Shown piece after piece: positions 8,601 to 17,533 of a stretch of DNA of 64,000 nucleotides. The DNA comes from Sporomusaceae bacterium FL31 (GTDB lineage: Bacteria > Bacillota > Negativicutes > DSM-1736 > Dendrosporobacteraceae), in assembly GCA_003990955.1 (NCBI GenBank), contig BIFV01000010.1:248001-312000 (forward strand), given 5' to 3'. Position numbers and translations under genes: made by a program. Under the pieces are notes generated by a model that had not been told where the DNA came from, searched no databases, and saw only the letters and a list, made by a program, of their open reading frames with translations. How positions within the stretch are numbered: position 1 is the first letter of the stretch; each line of letters opens with the position of its first letter.

Positions 8601-9167
8601 ATGTTAGAAAATATTATAAAGCTAAAAAAGCCAGAGCTTAAATTCTCTGTTCATCATCCTCAAGCTATGTATGATATTGCAATAAACGTACGCACCTTAT
8701 TCGCTGATGCAAAATCTTCAGGTCACGAGATTGTTGTTCTATGTATCGGCACAGATCGATCAACAGGCGACTCTCTAGGACCTTTAATCGGCAGCAAACT
8801 CCACGCTCTTAGCTTTAATTCTCACGTATATGGCACTTTAGACGACCCTGTCCATGCTACCAATCTAGCTGATAGAATTAAGTTGATCAGCGCCAATTAT
8901 GAGAGTCCTTATATCATGGCCATTGATGCTTGTCTCGGCCGCTTGGAAAGTGTCGGCTGTGTTTCCTTAGGACGCGGCTCAGTCAAGCCCGGTGCTGCCG
9001 TTAACAAGGATCTCCCTGCTGTTGGTGATGCTTACATTACCGGCATTGTAAATGTGGGCGGTTTTATGGAGCATCTGGTGCTTCAAAGCACTCGTCTTAA
9101 CCTAGTCATGAAGATGGCAGATACCATTGCTAACGGACTTTCTTTTGCATTGCGCACACTGCATTGA
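8601..9167 (+). CDS. yyaC: Spore protein YyaC (DUF1256)
   Basis: A 188-residue protein of the YyaC/DUF1256 family, structurally related to the germination protease GPR and found in endospore formers. Family features visible are the N-terminal VVLCIGTDRSTGDSLGPLIG block and the later AIDACLGR and VGDAYITGIVNVGG blocks. The ATG at 8601 is chosen because GGAG at 8591-8594 sits seven bases before it; a TTG six bases further upstream is too close to that site. The gene is divergent from the glutamate synthase operon. It is the main evidence that this organism sporulates. Its biochemical activity is not established. Confidence 0.9.
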   Translation: MLENIIKLKKPELKFSVHHPQAMYDIAINVRTLFADAKSSGHEIVVLCIGTDRSTGDSLGPLIGSKLHALSFNSHVYGTLDDPVHATNLADRIKLISANYESPYIMAIDACLGRLESVGCVSLGRGSVKPGAAVNKDLPAVGDAYITGIVNVGGFMEHLVLQSTRLNLVMKMADTIANGLSFALRTLH

Positions 9168-9203
9168 TATTGGCTTCAATATATTATAGAATAAAAGCCA
9201 TAA

Positions 9204-9240
9204 AAGAAACCCAGAACAACTTTTGTTCTGGGTTTTACTA
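9204..9240. terminator. Bidirectional terminator between yyaC and the YkuS-like gene
   Basis: A 12-bp perfect stem (9208-9219 with 9223-9234, 3-base loop) is flanked by T-rich tracts in both directions between convergent genes. Confidence 0.85.
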
Positions 9241-9477
9241 TTATAGCCGCTCTAATTCTTCTAAAATCTCATCAGTACTCTTTCCAGAAGCATTAATGAT
9301 TGGCACATGAACCAAGATATCCTGCATATTCATCAGATTATTATCGGCACCACTCACAACAATGGCGTCAACAGATTCGATGTTTGTACTATCTAAAGAT
9401 ACTACATCATACCCTTCTGTTTCTAATAAATCGGCTAATCTAGACAGATTCTTTTCAATGGCAATGATTCCTTGCAT
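9241..9477 (-). CDS. YkuS-family (UPF0180) small protein
   Basis: A 78-residue protein resembling Bacillus YkuS (UPF0180), function unknown. It has the family pattern of a short helix, a GYDVV strand, a central DAIVVSG strand and a final INASGKST-type segment. The start is placed at the ATG at 9477, preceded by GAGGAGGTG; longer upstream readings lack a ribosome site. It is the second of two tandem paralogues with the gene at 9523. Confidence 0.75.
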   Translation of the reverse strand: MQGIIAIEKNLSRLADLLETEGYDVVSLDSTNIESVDAIVVSGADNNLMNMQDILVHVPIINASGKSTDEILEELERL

Positions 9478-9522
9478 AATACACCTCCTCACTCCTAGTT
9501 TTACCAATTAAGATCCAGTTTA

Positions 9523-9759
9523 TTACAATCTTTCCTCTAAGCAGGAGGCTACTTGCTCTGCAGTTAATCCAGCTGCATTAATGACTGTCGTTCCGCGGGA
9601 AGTTTTGACTTTGCCTAACGAATTTGCTGCTAAGCTTGTATAGATGACCGCTTCTACAGGCCGCAAGTGCTCAGCCATGTCAATCACTTGATAACCACAG
9701 GTATTCAAATGTGTTTTAATGTCATCAAGTCCTGTTTCAACTGAAACTAATCGCAACAT
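9523..9759 (-). CDS. YkuS-family (UPF0180) small protein, tandem paralogue
   Basis: A 78-residue YkuS-like protein ending VINAAGLTAEQV, close to the Bacillus family pattern. Function is unknown. It lies 45 bases upstream of its paralogue on the same strand. Its AAGGAGGTG ribosome site is part of a potential 7-bp hairpin (9764-9797), so translation may be regulated. Confidence 0.75.
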   Translation of the reverse strand: MLRLVSVETGLDDIKTHLNTCGYQVIDMAEHLRPVEAVIYTSLAANSLGKVKTSRGTTVINAAGLTAEQVASCLEERL

Positions 9760-9763
9760 AAAA

Positions 9764-9797
9764 GCACCTCCTTAAATTGTATTGTTTACAGAGGTGC
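9764..9797 (-). promoter_or_regulatory. Hairpin that would sequester the ribosome site of the YkuS-like gene
   Basis: On the minus strand GCACCTC (9797-9791) can pair with GAGGTGC (9770-9764), the latter being the Shine-Dalgarno of the gene starting at 9759. The 20-base loop is AT-rich. The rest of the 9798-10003 gap shows nothing recognisable. Confidence 0.45.
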
Positions 9798-10003
9798 CTT
9801 TTTCATGACTGTTAAGTTTTTCGAAATTAGGTTTATTTCGCATGTATCGCTGATAGTTTTCATGTACCGCGCCGTATAGAAGGCACATCAGCAACTAAAA
9901 GCTTCTTGTCTAACTTGCCTTGTCATAACTATAATTTTATTTCGATTCTTATAGGTTGTACGATTTTCTTGGTCCATATTCTTTTTCTTATAATTTGAGA
10001 AAT

Positions 10004-10040
10004 AAAAAAGCATCACCACAATACTTGCGGCGATGCTGTG
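10004..10040 (-). terminator. Terminator after the bactofilin gene
   Basis: A 12-bp stem with two G-U pairs (10009-10020 with 10026-10037) is followed on the minus strand by TTTTTTATTT. Confidence 0.85.
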
Positions 10041-10068
10041 AATCCACTCTCGTTTAGCAGCAATAACA

Positions 10069-10476
10069 TTAAGCCGATGCAGCCCCGTCTTGATACTTGT
10101 CAGTCGTTTTATTGCCACTCGTGTCAATCATATCGCTTACACCTTTAAATACAGCCCCTTCACCGATTATGAGGGCATTGGCCTTAATATCTCCGTAAAG
10201 CTTGCCGCTGGACATCAGTTCAAGCCGCCCAGTTGCATTCACATTGCCTTGCAGAACGCCAGATATCAGTACATTCCGGGCATTGATTTTGGCAGTAACG
10301 TGGCCACTCTCACCAATAATAATATCCTGTTCGGAATCAATGTCCCCTTCAAATTCACCATCAATACGAATTGTCCCCTGCGCTTTAACTGAACCTTTTA
10401 ATTGAGTATCCTTGCCAATGATTGTCTCTATCTCACCAATGGCAGAAGCCCTTATCTTCTTGCTACCAAACATCAT
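10069..10476 (-). CDS. Bactofilin family cytoskeletal protein
   Basis: A 135-residue bactofilin. The central ~100 residues are a run of short glycine-punctuated beta-strands (LKGSVKAQGTIRIDGEFEGDI ... VTAKINARNVLISGVLQGNV) that fold into the right-handed beta-helix of polymer-forming bactofilins. Short N- and C-terminal tails flank it. Bactofilins assemble into nucleotide-independent filaments that position cell-wall or cell-pole enzymes. The gene lies directly downstream of an M23 peptidase gene on the same strand (60 bases), a pairing seen in other bacteria, so it probably scaffolds that peptidase. Confidence 0.92.
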   Translation of the reverse strand: MMFGSKKIRASAIGEIETIIGKDTQLKGSVKAQGTIRIDGEFEGDIDSEQDIIIGESGHVTAKINARNVLISGVLQGNVNATGRLELMSSGKLYGDIKANALIIGEGAVFKGVSDMIDTSGNKTTDKYQDGAASA

Positions 10477-10536
10477 TCACTCAACCTTTCATTTATGGTT
10501 TGCTCTCCGGAGTGATATTTTATTTTAGAAAGTACT

Positions 10537-11460
10537 TTATAGAAAGTTTGCGGGATTGACAGCATTGCCGTTAACTCGTACTTCATAATGAACGTGAGGA
10601 CCAGTACTATAGCCAGTACTCCCCATATAGGCAATAATATCGCCTTTTTTTACAGCGGTTCCGACATCCACTAAATTACTGGAATTATGTCCATAAACGG
10701 TTGATATACCGTTGCCGTGATCAATCCGAATCATTTTCCCGTAGCCGCCATTCCAGCCACTTTCGACGACTTCGCCGTCGGCAGTTGCGGCGATTGGCGT
10801 ACCATAGCTATTTGCAATATCAATACCAGGATGCCAGTCACGCCCCCAGCCGATTGGCGATTGACGCCAGCCAAATCTTGACGTTACATCACCTTGTGCC
10901 GGCCAAATGGATGGAGTGATTGCCTCCCGCTCTTGAATTGCCAATAATTCTGCCCGTAAATCACTTAGGCTCTGTTCTCTTGCCTGAGCTGTTGTTTTCA
11001 ACTGCTTCACCAGCGCTGCAACTTCGGCTACAGTTGGTTTTACAACCGGCCCTCCTTGCCCCTGATTCCCCATCGAAGGACGTTCGATACCAGAACGGGA
11101 CGTACCAACCGACTGTTCATTTTTAACAATACTGCGTAACTCCACTTCAAGCTTGTTAAGTCTATTTAATTCTTCCTGCAAAGCAGCAGTTTCCTGAGCC
11201 AACTGCTCAAGCTGCTGTTGCTGAGAACCATTATTAATACGATAATTTTCTAATTCTGCTTTTTCCGCCTGCGCTACTTTAAGCTTTACATTATAGTTTA
11301 CATAACTTCCGCCTAATATGAGGGCTCCTGCACACAATAATGCAACGCCGCATTTGATAACTTTAGAATGAATACTAAAACGACGGACTAAATTACCCTG
11401 ATGCGGAACGATCATGATTGTATACTCTTGCTTTTCAGGCTTTTGCTTTGTTTCGATCAA
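10537..11460 (-). CDS. Membrane-anchored M23 (LytM-type) peptidoglycan peptidase
   Basis: A 307-residue cell-wall protein. It has a short cytoplasmic N-terminus, one membrane segment at about residues 36-55, a coiled coil at about 60-120 rich in Q/E/L heptads, and a C-terminal M23 domain with the metal-binding motif HPGIDIA and the late HVHYEVR motif. Both zinc-ligand motifs are present, so it is predicted to be an active endopeptidase or at least to retain the metal site. Translation starts at TTG 11460, seven bases after GGAGGG. It is the upstream partner of the bactofilin gene. Confidence 0.9.
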   Translation of the reverse strand: MIETKQKPEKQEYTIMIVPHQGNLVRRFSIHSKVIKCGVALLCAGALILGGSYVNYNVKLKVAQAEKAELENYRINNGSQQQQLEQLAQETAALQEELNRLNKLEVELRSIVKNEQSVGTSRSGIERPSMGNQGQGGPVVKPTVAEVAALVKQLKTTAQAREQSLSDLRAELLAIQEREAITPSIWPAQGDVTSRFGWRQSPIGWGRDWHPGIDIANSYGTPIAATADGEVVESGWNGGYGKMIRIDHGNGISTVYGHNSSNLVDVGTAVKKGDIIAYMGSTGYSTGPHVHYEVRVNGNAVNPANFL

Positions 11461-11527
11461 CCCGAGCCCTCCTTAGGTACACTGATACTACATATGTCAT
11501 TTTCTTCCTATATTATAAAAATCCTGC

Positions 11528-12055
11528 CTATAGCCCAACTTTTTTTTCACACGCTTGAGCCAAAGCTTGCTTTTCTTCCTCTGTTAGAAAGTAGCTTGAT
11601 TGTCCCCCAATCACTGGTTTGCCATAAGAACGTGATTCGTTACGCCCAAAAATGCTGGATATCACAACACCGTTATTTTTTGCATCTAATAACGCAATAG
11701 CAAAACTTAAATCACTGCCAGTATCTTCAAATGCATTAAACCGGACAATACCTAGTTTCTGAATGCAGGATTTAGAAAGCTGATCAATCCGTTGATACTC
11801 TACTGATAATGTTTCAACTTTTGCAACAACCTGGCGAACTTCATCAATATGTGCCATAAGCAAGCGCTCGAGATTGGCTCCCTCAGCACCTTGCATCATT
11901 TTGCGATAACGCTTATTCATTTTAGACAGCTTCAAATTAATACTGATAAAAACAATTAAAGCCACTAAGATGAGTATGGTCATCCCCAATAACATGTATT
12001 GTAAATTATTTAAAATGAATGCTGATAAAGCGGACAAGTCAATATTGATATTCAT
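11528..12055 (-). CDS. DUF4446 family membrane protein
   Basis: A 175-residue protein with one membrane segment at about residues 20-42, then a predicted coiled coil (KLSKMNKRYRKMM...), then a globular part with the pattern IGIVRFNAFEDTGSDLSFAIALLD typical of DUF4446. Function is unknown; the gene is often near parA/parB in Firmicutes. Neighbours are DUF554 upstream and the M23 peptidase downstream, all on the minus strand. Confidence 0.85.
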   Translation of the reverse strand: MNINIDLSALSAFILNNLQYMLLGMTILILVALIVFISINLKLSKMNKRYRKMMQGAEGANLERLLMAHIDEVRQVVAKVETLSVEYQRIDQLSKSCIQKLGIVRFNAFEDTGSDLSFAIALLDAKNNGVVISSIFGRNESRSYGKPVIGGQSSYFLTEEEKQALAQACEKKVGL

Positions 12056-12080
12056 TTTTCATCAAACCCCTTAATTTATA

Positions 12081-12761
12081 TTACATCGACCATAAAGCCG
12101 TTATAACAACTGCTGCCGGTATGGCTGGCAGTAAATTAGCAACTTTAATTTTCTTTACATCCAGCATTAGTATGCTTATTCCAATAATCAGTACTCCTCC
12201 CACTGCTGTCAGCTCGGTAATAATCTGCTCAGTCAGCAGTGTACTGAAAGCTCCTGCCAATAAAGTAATCGTTCCTTGATAAGCGATGACCGACACACTT
12301 GATAAGGCTACCCCAATACCTAGCGTAGAGGCAAAAACGACGGCAGAGACACCATCAAGCATTGATTTTGCATATAATGTACTGGCATCCCCAGTTAAGC
12401 CATCTTGAATTGAGCCAACAACAGCCATTGCACCAACACAATACACTAAGCTTGCCGTAACAAACCCCTCACCTACATTTCCATATTGGCTGCCTAGCTT
12501 TGCGGTAAGCCAGTTACCGAGTTTTGTCAGCAAAGCATCAATATTCAAGGCTTCCCCTATGATAGCTCCCATCACAATGCTTAATATAACAATAAGCATA
12601 TTCTGAGTCTTAAATGCCATCTGAAGGCCAATAACGCCCACTGCCAAAGCTAGTCCTTGCATAATGGTATGCTGATAGCGTTCCGGCATACCACGTTTTA
12701 GGAATAAGCCAACAACTGAACCGCTTAGGATGGCTGCTGCATTAACCAGAGTTCCCTTCAT
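12081..12761 (-). CDS. DUF554 family integral membrane protein
   Basis: A 226-residue hydrophobic protein with about six membrane segments, matching the DUF554 (YdfK/YqgA) family, a possible transporter of unknown substrate. The start is placed at the ATG at 12761, nine bases after AAAGGA; the ATG at 12770 directly abuts that ribosome site and is less likely. The 5' end overlaps the upstream aminotransferase gene by 20 bases, suggesting translational coupling. Confidence 0.85.
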   Translation of the reverse strand: MKGTLVNAAAILSGSVVGLFLKRGMPERYQHTIMQGLALAVGVIGLQMAFKTQNMLIVILSIVMGAIIGEALNIDALLTKLGNWLTAKLGSQYGNVGEGFVTASLVYCVGAMAVVGSIQDGLTGDASTLYAKSMLDGVSAVVFASTLGIGVALSSVSVIAYQGTITLLAGAFSTLLTEQIITELTAVGGVLIIGISILMLDVKKIKVANLLPAIPAAVVITALWSM

Positions 12762-13908
12762 TCTTTTCATTCCTTTCGGCGATTATTTGAACTGCCTTAA
12801 GGGCTGCAGCAGTTTCATCTTCATGATTAAAAAAGCCTGGACTAAAACGGATTGTCCCACTTCCGATTGTACCGATCGTTTTGTGCGCCCATGGTGCGCA
12901 GTGCAAGCCGCCTCGACAAGCTATGCCAAAATCCCGATCCAATTCATAAGCAACATGACTGCTATCCAAGTTGGCGATCGTAAAAGAAATAACCGCTGTA
13001 CGGTCTCGCTGATTGGCAGGACCATAAACTTTGACCCGCGGAATTTTCTTTAACCCTTCCACTAAATGCGCAGCCAACTTTATTTCTTTCTGCCTGATTA
13101 TGTCACGACCTGTTTTCTTGATAAAACGCAAGCCTGCCAATAATCCAGCAATCCCCGGGGTATTCAGCGTACCACTTTCCAGACTATCTGGCAAAAAGCC
13201 TGGCTGCTGTTCTAATTCTGATAAACTGCCAGTACCGCCATATCGCATAGGCTTCACTGCGAGCTTTTCTCGAATATATAAACCGCCGGTTCCTTGGGGC
13301 CCAAACAGGCCTTTGTGGCCACTAAATGCTAATAGCCCGATATTCATTTTGACAACATCAATCGTCTCTATACCAGCGGTCTGGGCTGCATCGACGATCA
13401 AGACAGCTTGATACTTTTTGGCAATCTCACCAATTGCTTCTAAAGGCATAATGGTTCCTGTTACATTAGATGCATGACTGAGCAGAATGGCTTTCGCGCC
13501 TTTTGCAGCACTTTGCTCCAGACATTCTAAATGAATGCGGCCCTCTTCATCTGCTGGTATCCTGACAACCTTCACACCAATAGACTCTAAATATTTCAAA
13601 GGCCGTACGACTGCGTTATGTTCCATCGATGTTGTGATAATGCAGTCACCGGGATTAATCGTCCCAAAGAGGGCAATATTTAAAGCATCGGTAGCATTAT
13701 GGGTAAAAACGACCTGGCTCGGATTTGAAATCCCAAATAAATCTGCTAGTTCTTCGCGTGTTTCATAAAGAATACTGGCAGCATTACGCGCTCCCTCTGA
13801 AAATCCCCGTCCAGGATTGCCGCTCACTGAGCGCAAACACTGATCCACCGCTTGATACACAGGTTCTGGCTTCGGCCAAGATGTTGCTGCATTATCAAAA
13901 TAAATCAT
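12742..13908 (-). CDS. Cysteine desulfurase-like class V aminotransferase
   Basis: A 388-residue PLP enzyme of the NifS/SufS-like class V family. Visible are the N-terminal YFDNAATSWPKP, the PLP-lysine motif SGHKGLFGPQG near residue 205, and a C-terminal C-R-G-G-L-H-C segment whose first cysteine fits the persulfide site of this subfamily. It would release sulfur from cysteine, or act on a related substrate. It lies directly upstream of DUF554 and downstream of hydF, so a role in Fe-S or H-cluster supply is possible but not shown. Confidence 0.88.
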   Translation of the reverse strand: MIYFDNAATSWPKPEPVYQAVDQCLRSVSGNPGRGFSEGARNAASILYETREELADLFGISNPSQVVFTHNATDALNIALFGTINPGDCIITTSMEHNAVVRPLKYLESIGVKVVRIPADEEGRIHLECLEQSAAKGAKAILLSHASNVTGTIMPLEAIGEIAKKYQAVLIVDAAQTAGIETIDVVKMNIGLLAFSGHKGLFGPQGTGGLYIREKLAVKPMRYGGTGSLSELEQQPGFLPDSLESGTLNTPGIAGLLAGLRFIKKTGRDIIRQKEIKLAAHLVEGLKKIPRVKVYGPANQRDRTAVISFTIANLDSSHVAYELDRDFGIACRGGLHCAPWAHKTIGTIGSGTIRFSPGFFNHEDETAAALKAVQIIAERNEKNEGNSG

Positions 13909-13943
13909 GACAACTGCCCCGCTTTCAACATAACTTTTTCTTA

Positions 13944-15167
13944 TTATTCCTCCAAAAGCAGTTGAGCAAGCGGAAAAGGTGCCAATGCCCGATATAATAT
14001 TCCGTGAACATGGGCAATTAATATGCCATAGTTCACAATTGGAATATTATTTTCATGAGCTTCTGTCAAACGGGAGAGCACTTCGCGCCGATTGAGCATA
14101 CAGGCGCCGCAGTGAACAATTAGTTGATATTGCCTTAAATTCTGTGGAAAGGTTCCGCCTGAGACCCAATCAAATTCGAGATCGCCTCCAACCATTTGTC
14201 TGAGCCACCGCGGTATTTTGACCTTGCCGATATCATCTGCTTGCCGATGATGAGTACACCCTTCTGCAATCAGCACTTTATCCCCAGCTTTAAGTGCATC
14301 AATAGCTTTTACACCAGCAACGAAGGTTTTCAGATCGCCCTTATGACGGGCAAATAGGATAGAAAAGGAAGTTAATAGCACTTCAGGCGGCGTATCGGCT
14401 GCTACTTTGAGAAACTCCTGCGAATCAGTAACAACAAGCTTTGGTAATTGCCGCATGTTGCTTAATGTATCTTTCAACTCACGTTCCTTTACCACACTGC
14501 AATAAGCATCATGATCCAATATATCCCGGATGGTTTGGACTTGCGGCAAAATCAGTCGTCCTTTGGGCGCCGATAAGTCAATTGGCACAACCAACACGAC
14601 ATGATCGCCGGGATTGAGCAAATCGCCAATAACCGGAATACTTTCCCAATCAGCGGGGGCATTTTGAATAATTTGGCGTTTTAATTCTTCAATACCCTGC
14701 CCGCATTTTGCACTGATTGGCAATAAGGGCAAATTAAGCTCAGTATTGAATCCGCTTAACTTAGCTTCACTAAGCGGAGCAAGATCAGTTTTGTTGACTA
14801 CACCGACAACAGCAACTTGCTTCTTTCGTATCGCAGTTAAAATAGCTTGCTCAAAGCTTGATATTCCCAGCTCTGCATCTATGACAATGATTGCTAAATC
14901 AGCCTTATGTAATACTTGCATCGTTCTTTCGACACGCAGGGCTCCCAGTTCACCCTCATCGTCAATCCCAGCCGTATCGATGATCATGACAGGGCCTATA
15001 GGCAAAATCTCCATGGCTTTGTATACTGGATCAGTTGTCGTACCTGGCACTGCCGAAACGAGTGCGATATCCTGCTTAGTCAGCGCGTTAATTAAACTTG
15101 ATTTACCAGCATTTCGCCGGCCAAATATCGCAATATGCAGTCTGTTTCCTTTAGGCGTATCTTGCAT
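13944..15167 (-). CDS. hydF: [FeFe]-hydrogenase H-cluster maturation GTPase HydF
   Basis: A 407-residue HydF. The N-terminal Ras-like GTPase has G1 GRRNAGKSS (about residue 16), G3 DTAG and G4 NKTD. A dimerisation region follows. The C-terminal 4Fe-4S domain has the CTHHR and HCGACM motifs that supply the cluster ligands. HydF is the scaffold that receives the 2Fe subcluster made by HydE and HydG and delivers it to the hydrogenase. hydE, hydG and the hydrogenase are not in the window. It implies an anaerobic, hydrogen-metabolising organism. A 16-base gap separates it from aspA upstream. Confidence 0.95.
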   Translation of the reverse strand: MQDTPKGNRLHIAIFGRRNAGKSSLINALTKQDIALVSAVPGTTTDPVYKAMEILPIGPVMIIDTAGIDDEGELGALRVERTMQVLHKADLAIIVIDAELGISSFEQAILTAIRKKQVAVVGVVNKTDLAPLSEAKLSGFNTELNLPLLPISAKCGQGIEELKRQIIQNAPADWESIPVIGDLLNPGDHVVLVVPIDLSAPKGRLILPQVQTIRDILDHDAYCSVVKERELKDTLSNMRQLPKLVVTDSQEFLKVAADTPPEVLLTSFSILFARHKGDLKTFVAGVKAIDALKAGDKVLIAEGCTHHRQADDIGKVKIPRWLRQMVGGDLEFDWVSGGTFPQNLRQYQLIVHCGACMLNRREVLSRLTEAHENNIPIVNYGILIAHVHGILYRALAPFPLAQLLLEE

Positions 15168-15183
15168 AACTTAAGCAACCTCC

Positions 15184-16584
15184 TTACCGCAGCACACCAC
15201 CAGATATTCCTGGTTTTGTTAGTGCATGAGGATTGAGTATTTCTGCTAATTTCTCTTCGGTAATTAAATTCATAGTCCTGACAGTTTCTAATACACTGTG
15301 ACCTGTCTGCATTGCCTCACGTGCTACTTGAGTTGCCTGATCATAGCCAATATGGGGTACTAAGGCAGCTACCGTGACTAAGCTTTTATCCAGCATGCTT
15401 TGACACGACTTTAGATTGACTTGTATTCCAATTATACAATGACTGACAAACATATGAATACAACGAGTTAATAATTCAATACTTGACAGCAAATGATGAG
15501 CAATTAATGGCAAAAATGCATTTAACTCCAATTGACCGGATTGCGCTGCCATGGTTATCGCCAAATCAGATGCCATAACATGAAAAGCCACCTGATTGAC
15601 GGCCTCTGGAATGATTGGATTGACCTTCCCGGGCATGATTGATGAACCAGCCTGCCGTTCCGGCAACGATAGTTCTGCCAAACCGCCTAAGGGACCAGAA
15701 GACATCAAGCGTAAGTCATGTGCAATTTTACCCAAATTTACCGCTAACGTCTTCAATAGACCAGAGACTTCAACATAGACATCCGCATTTTGGGTTGCAT
15801 CAATCATATTTTCTGCTCGCGCTAACCCAACTTTAGCATATTGACGCACTTTATCATTGACCATAAAGATGTATTTTTTAGGTGCATTCATTCCTGTCCC
15901 AACTGCCGTTCCGCCTAAATTCACTTGTCTTAGACGTTCTTCAACCTTATAAAGGCGCCAGCGATCACGCGAAACAGCTTGTGCATAAGCACTAAACTCT
16001 TGTCCAAGCATAATCGGTACAGCATCTTGCAACTGAGTGCGGCCAATTTTTAGCACCCCGGCAAATTCGCTTTCTTTATCTTGAAACGCCTGTTGTAGGG
16101 ACGCACAAGCCTCGCTTAAGTCCTGCAGCAGCCAAATTGCGGCTATTTTCACAGCCGTCGGATAGGTATCATTGGTTGATTGATGCAAATTGACATGATT
16201 TAAGGGGTGAACAATTGCATACTCACCCAATTGGCCACCAAGCAGCTCAATCGCACGATTGGCTATCACTTCATTGATATTCATATTGGTCGAAGTTCCC
16301 GCTCCGCCTTGCAAGGCATCCACGACAAATTGTTCTTGCCATTTCCCGGCTACAACTTCATCGGCTGCCTCACTAATTGCTTTTCCAATTTTCGGATCAA
16401 GGCTCCCTAACTCACTATTTACATTTGCTGCTGCCTTTTTGATAAGTGCCATTGCCGCAATCAGCTTCGGATGGGCTTTAAAAGCAGTAAGCGGGAAGTT
16501 ATCCACCGCCCGCAGGGTATGTACTCCGTAATATGCGTGTTTTGGAACCAGACACTCACCCAGCAAATCTTTTTCTATCCGCAT
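15184..16584 (-). CDS. aspA: Aspartate ammonia-lyase
   Basis: A 466-residue fumarase/aspartase superfamily enzyme that deaminates aspartate to fumarate. The family signature GSSIMPGKVNP is near residue 315 and the substrate-binding NxHxSTNDT-like segment (NLHQSTNDTYPT) is near residue 135. The ATG at 16584 is preferred because GGAG lies eight bases upstream. Fumarate hydratase class II has similar motifs; the overall pattern favours aspartase. It is followed by hydF and preceded by the parS site and parB. Confidence 0.88.
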   Translation of the reverse strand: MRIEKDLLGECLVPKHAYYGVHTLRAVDNFPLTAFKAHPKLIAAMALIKKAAANVNSELGSLDPKIGKAISEAADEVVAGKWQEQFVVDALQGGAGTSTNMNINEVIANRAIELLGGQLGEYAIVHPLNHVNLHQSTNDTYPTAVKIAAIWLLQDLSEACASLQQAFQDKESEFAGVLKIGRTQLQDAVPIMLGQEFSAYAQAVSRDRWRLYKVEERLRQVNLGGTAVGTGMNAPKKYIFMVNDKVRQYAKVGLARAENMIDATQNADVYVEVSGLLKTLAVNLGKIAHDLRLMSSGPLGGLAELSLPERQAGSSIMPGKVNPIIPEAVNQVAFHVMASDLAITMAAQSGQLELNAFLPLIAHHLLSSIELLTRCIHMFVSHCIIGIQVNLKSCQSMLDKSLVTVAALVPHIGYDQATQVAREAMQTGHSVLETVRTMNLITEEKLAEILNPHALTKPGISGGVLR

Positions 16585-16612
16585 CAACACCACTCCAAAT
16601 AGATGAGCTTAA

Positions 16613-16628
16613 TGTTTCACGTGAAACA
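16613..16628. other. parS centromere site
   Basis: The 16-bp palindrome TGTTTCACGTGAAACA is an exact match to the Firmicute parS consensus. It lies three bases past the parB stop codon and should be a loading site for ParB. Confidence 0.95.
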
Positions 16629-16630
16629 AT

Positions 16631-17533
16631 TTATACAACAAACCTTCCACTAGGACGATTGGCAGAGATCTGGGGTTGGCTCTCAGTAAGGACTTCAATG
16701 ATGCGATCCAAATCCTCAGCTGAATAAAATTCGATTTCGATTTTGCTTTTTAGTTTGCCTGGTTTAATCTTGACTTGAGTGCCCAATGCTAATTTAAGGC
16801 GATCCTCTGCTTCAACAACAAAAATTTCCCGCGGTGGATTGTCTACTTCTTCTGCAGGCTTTCTCGGTGACGTGGCTAATCGTTTTACAAGAGTTTCTGC
16901 ATCACGGGCGGATAAATCCTCAGCAACAATGATTTCAGCAGCCTCAATTTGCAGTTCTTGATTCTCTAAGGCCAAAATTGGTCTTGCTTGCCCCATCGAT
17001 AATGTTCCACGTGAAACAAAATCTTGGATGATTGGTGGCAGATTTAATAAACGAATAAAATTAGCAATATGAGATCGGCTGCGTCCAATTTTGCGTGATA
17101 CCTCTTCTTGTGTAAGACCGAATTCCTCCATAAGCCGTTTATAGGCAAGACCTTCCTCAATCGCATTCAAATCTTGACGTTGAAGATTTTCGATTAATGC
17201 AATCTCAGTCATTTCGCCATCCGTATAATCGCGTATAACAGCCGGGATAATCGTTAACCCGGCTTGCTGCGAAGCACGCCAACGTCTTTCGCCAGCAACA
17301 AGCTCATACCCATTTAAAGTTTTACGGACTACAATGGGCTGAAGAATGCCATATTGTTTAATGGATTGGCTTAATTCAATTAATGCCTCATCATCAAAAA
17401 TGCGTCGCGGTTGAAATTTGTTTGGAACGATGTCTTTTACAGAAATAACATTCACTTGATCATTCTCTTGAACTGCTGTGGTTGGAATAAGAGCATCAAG
17501 ACCTCTCCCCAGACCGCGTAGTTGTTTATTCAT
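16631..17533 (-). CDS. parB: Chromosome partitioning protein ParB (Spo0J)
   Basis: A 300-residue ParB. The N-terminal CTPase domain contains GERRWRASQQAG and ENLQRQDLNAIEE; the helix-turn-helix follows with GRSRSHIANFIRLL; the C-terminus is the dimerisation domain. At the positions that decide site preference in this family it has R (in SRSH) and G (in MGQAR), the parS-type residues. The ATG at 17533 overlaps the parA gene by eight bases and follows AGAGAGGTG. ParB loads on parS, slides as a CTP clamp and recruits SMC. Two parS sites are next to or inside the gene. Confidence 0.95.
   Translation of the reverse strand: MNKQLRGLGRGLDALIPTTAVQENDQVNVISVKDIVPNKFQPRRIFDDEALIELSQSIKQYGILQPIVVRKTLNGYELVAGERRWRASQQAGLTIIPAVIRDYTDGEMTEIALIENLQRQDLNAIEEGLAYKRLMEEFGLTQEEVSRKIGRSRSHIANFIRLLNLPPIIQDFVSRGTLSMGQARPILALENQELQIEAAEIIVAEDLSARDAETLVKRLATSPRKPAEEVDNPPREIFVVEAEDRLKLALGTQVKIKPGKLKSKIEIEFYSAEDLDRIIEVLTESQPQISANRPSGRFVV
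17003..17018. other. Second parS site inside parB
   Basis: TGTTCCACGTGAAACA differs by one base from the perfect palindrome at 16613. It lies within the parB coding sequence. Confidence 0.85.

Noticed and set aside
9888..10127. 79-residue minus-strand frame overlapping the bactofilin 3' end
   Set aside because: It crosses the bactofilin terminator, overlaps the bactofilin coding end in another frame and has no ribosome site.
16320..16360. Partial NBS-like sequence CATTTCCCGGCTAC in aspA
   Set aside because: Only one half of the palindrome is conserved; similar half-sites occur at several positions by chance.
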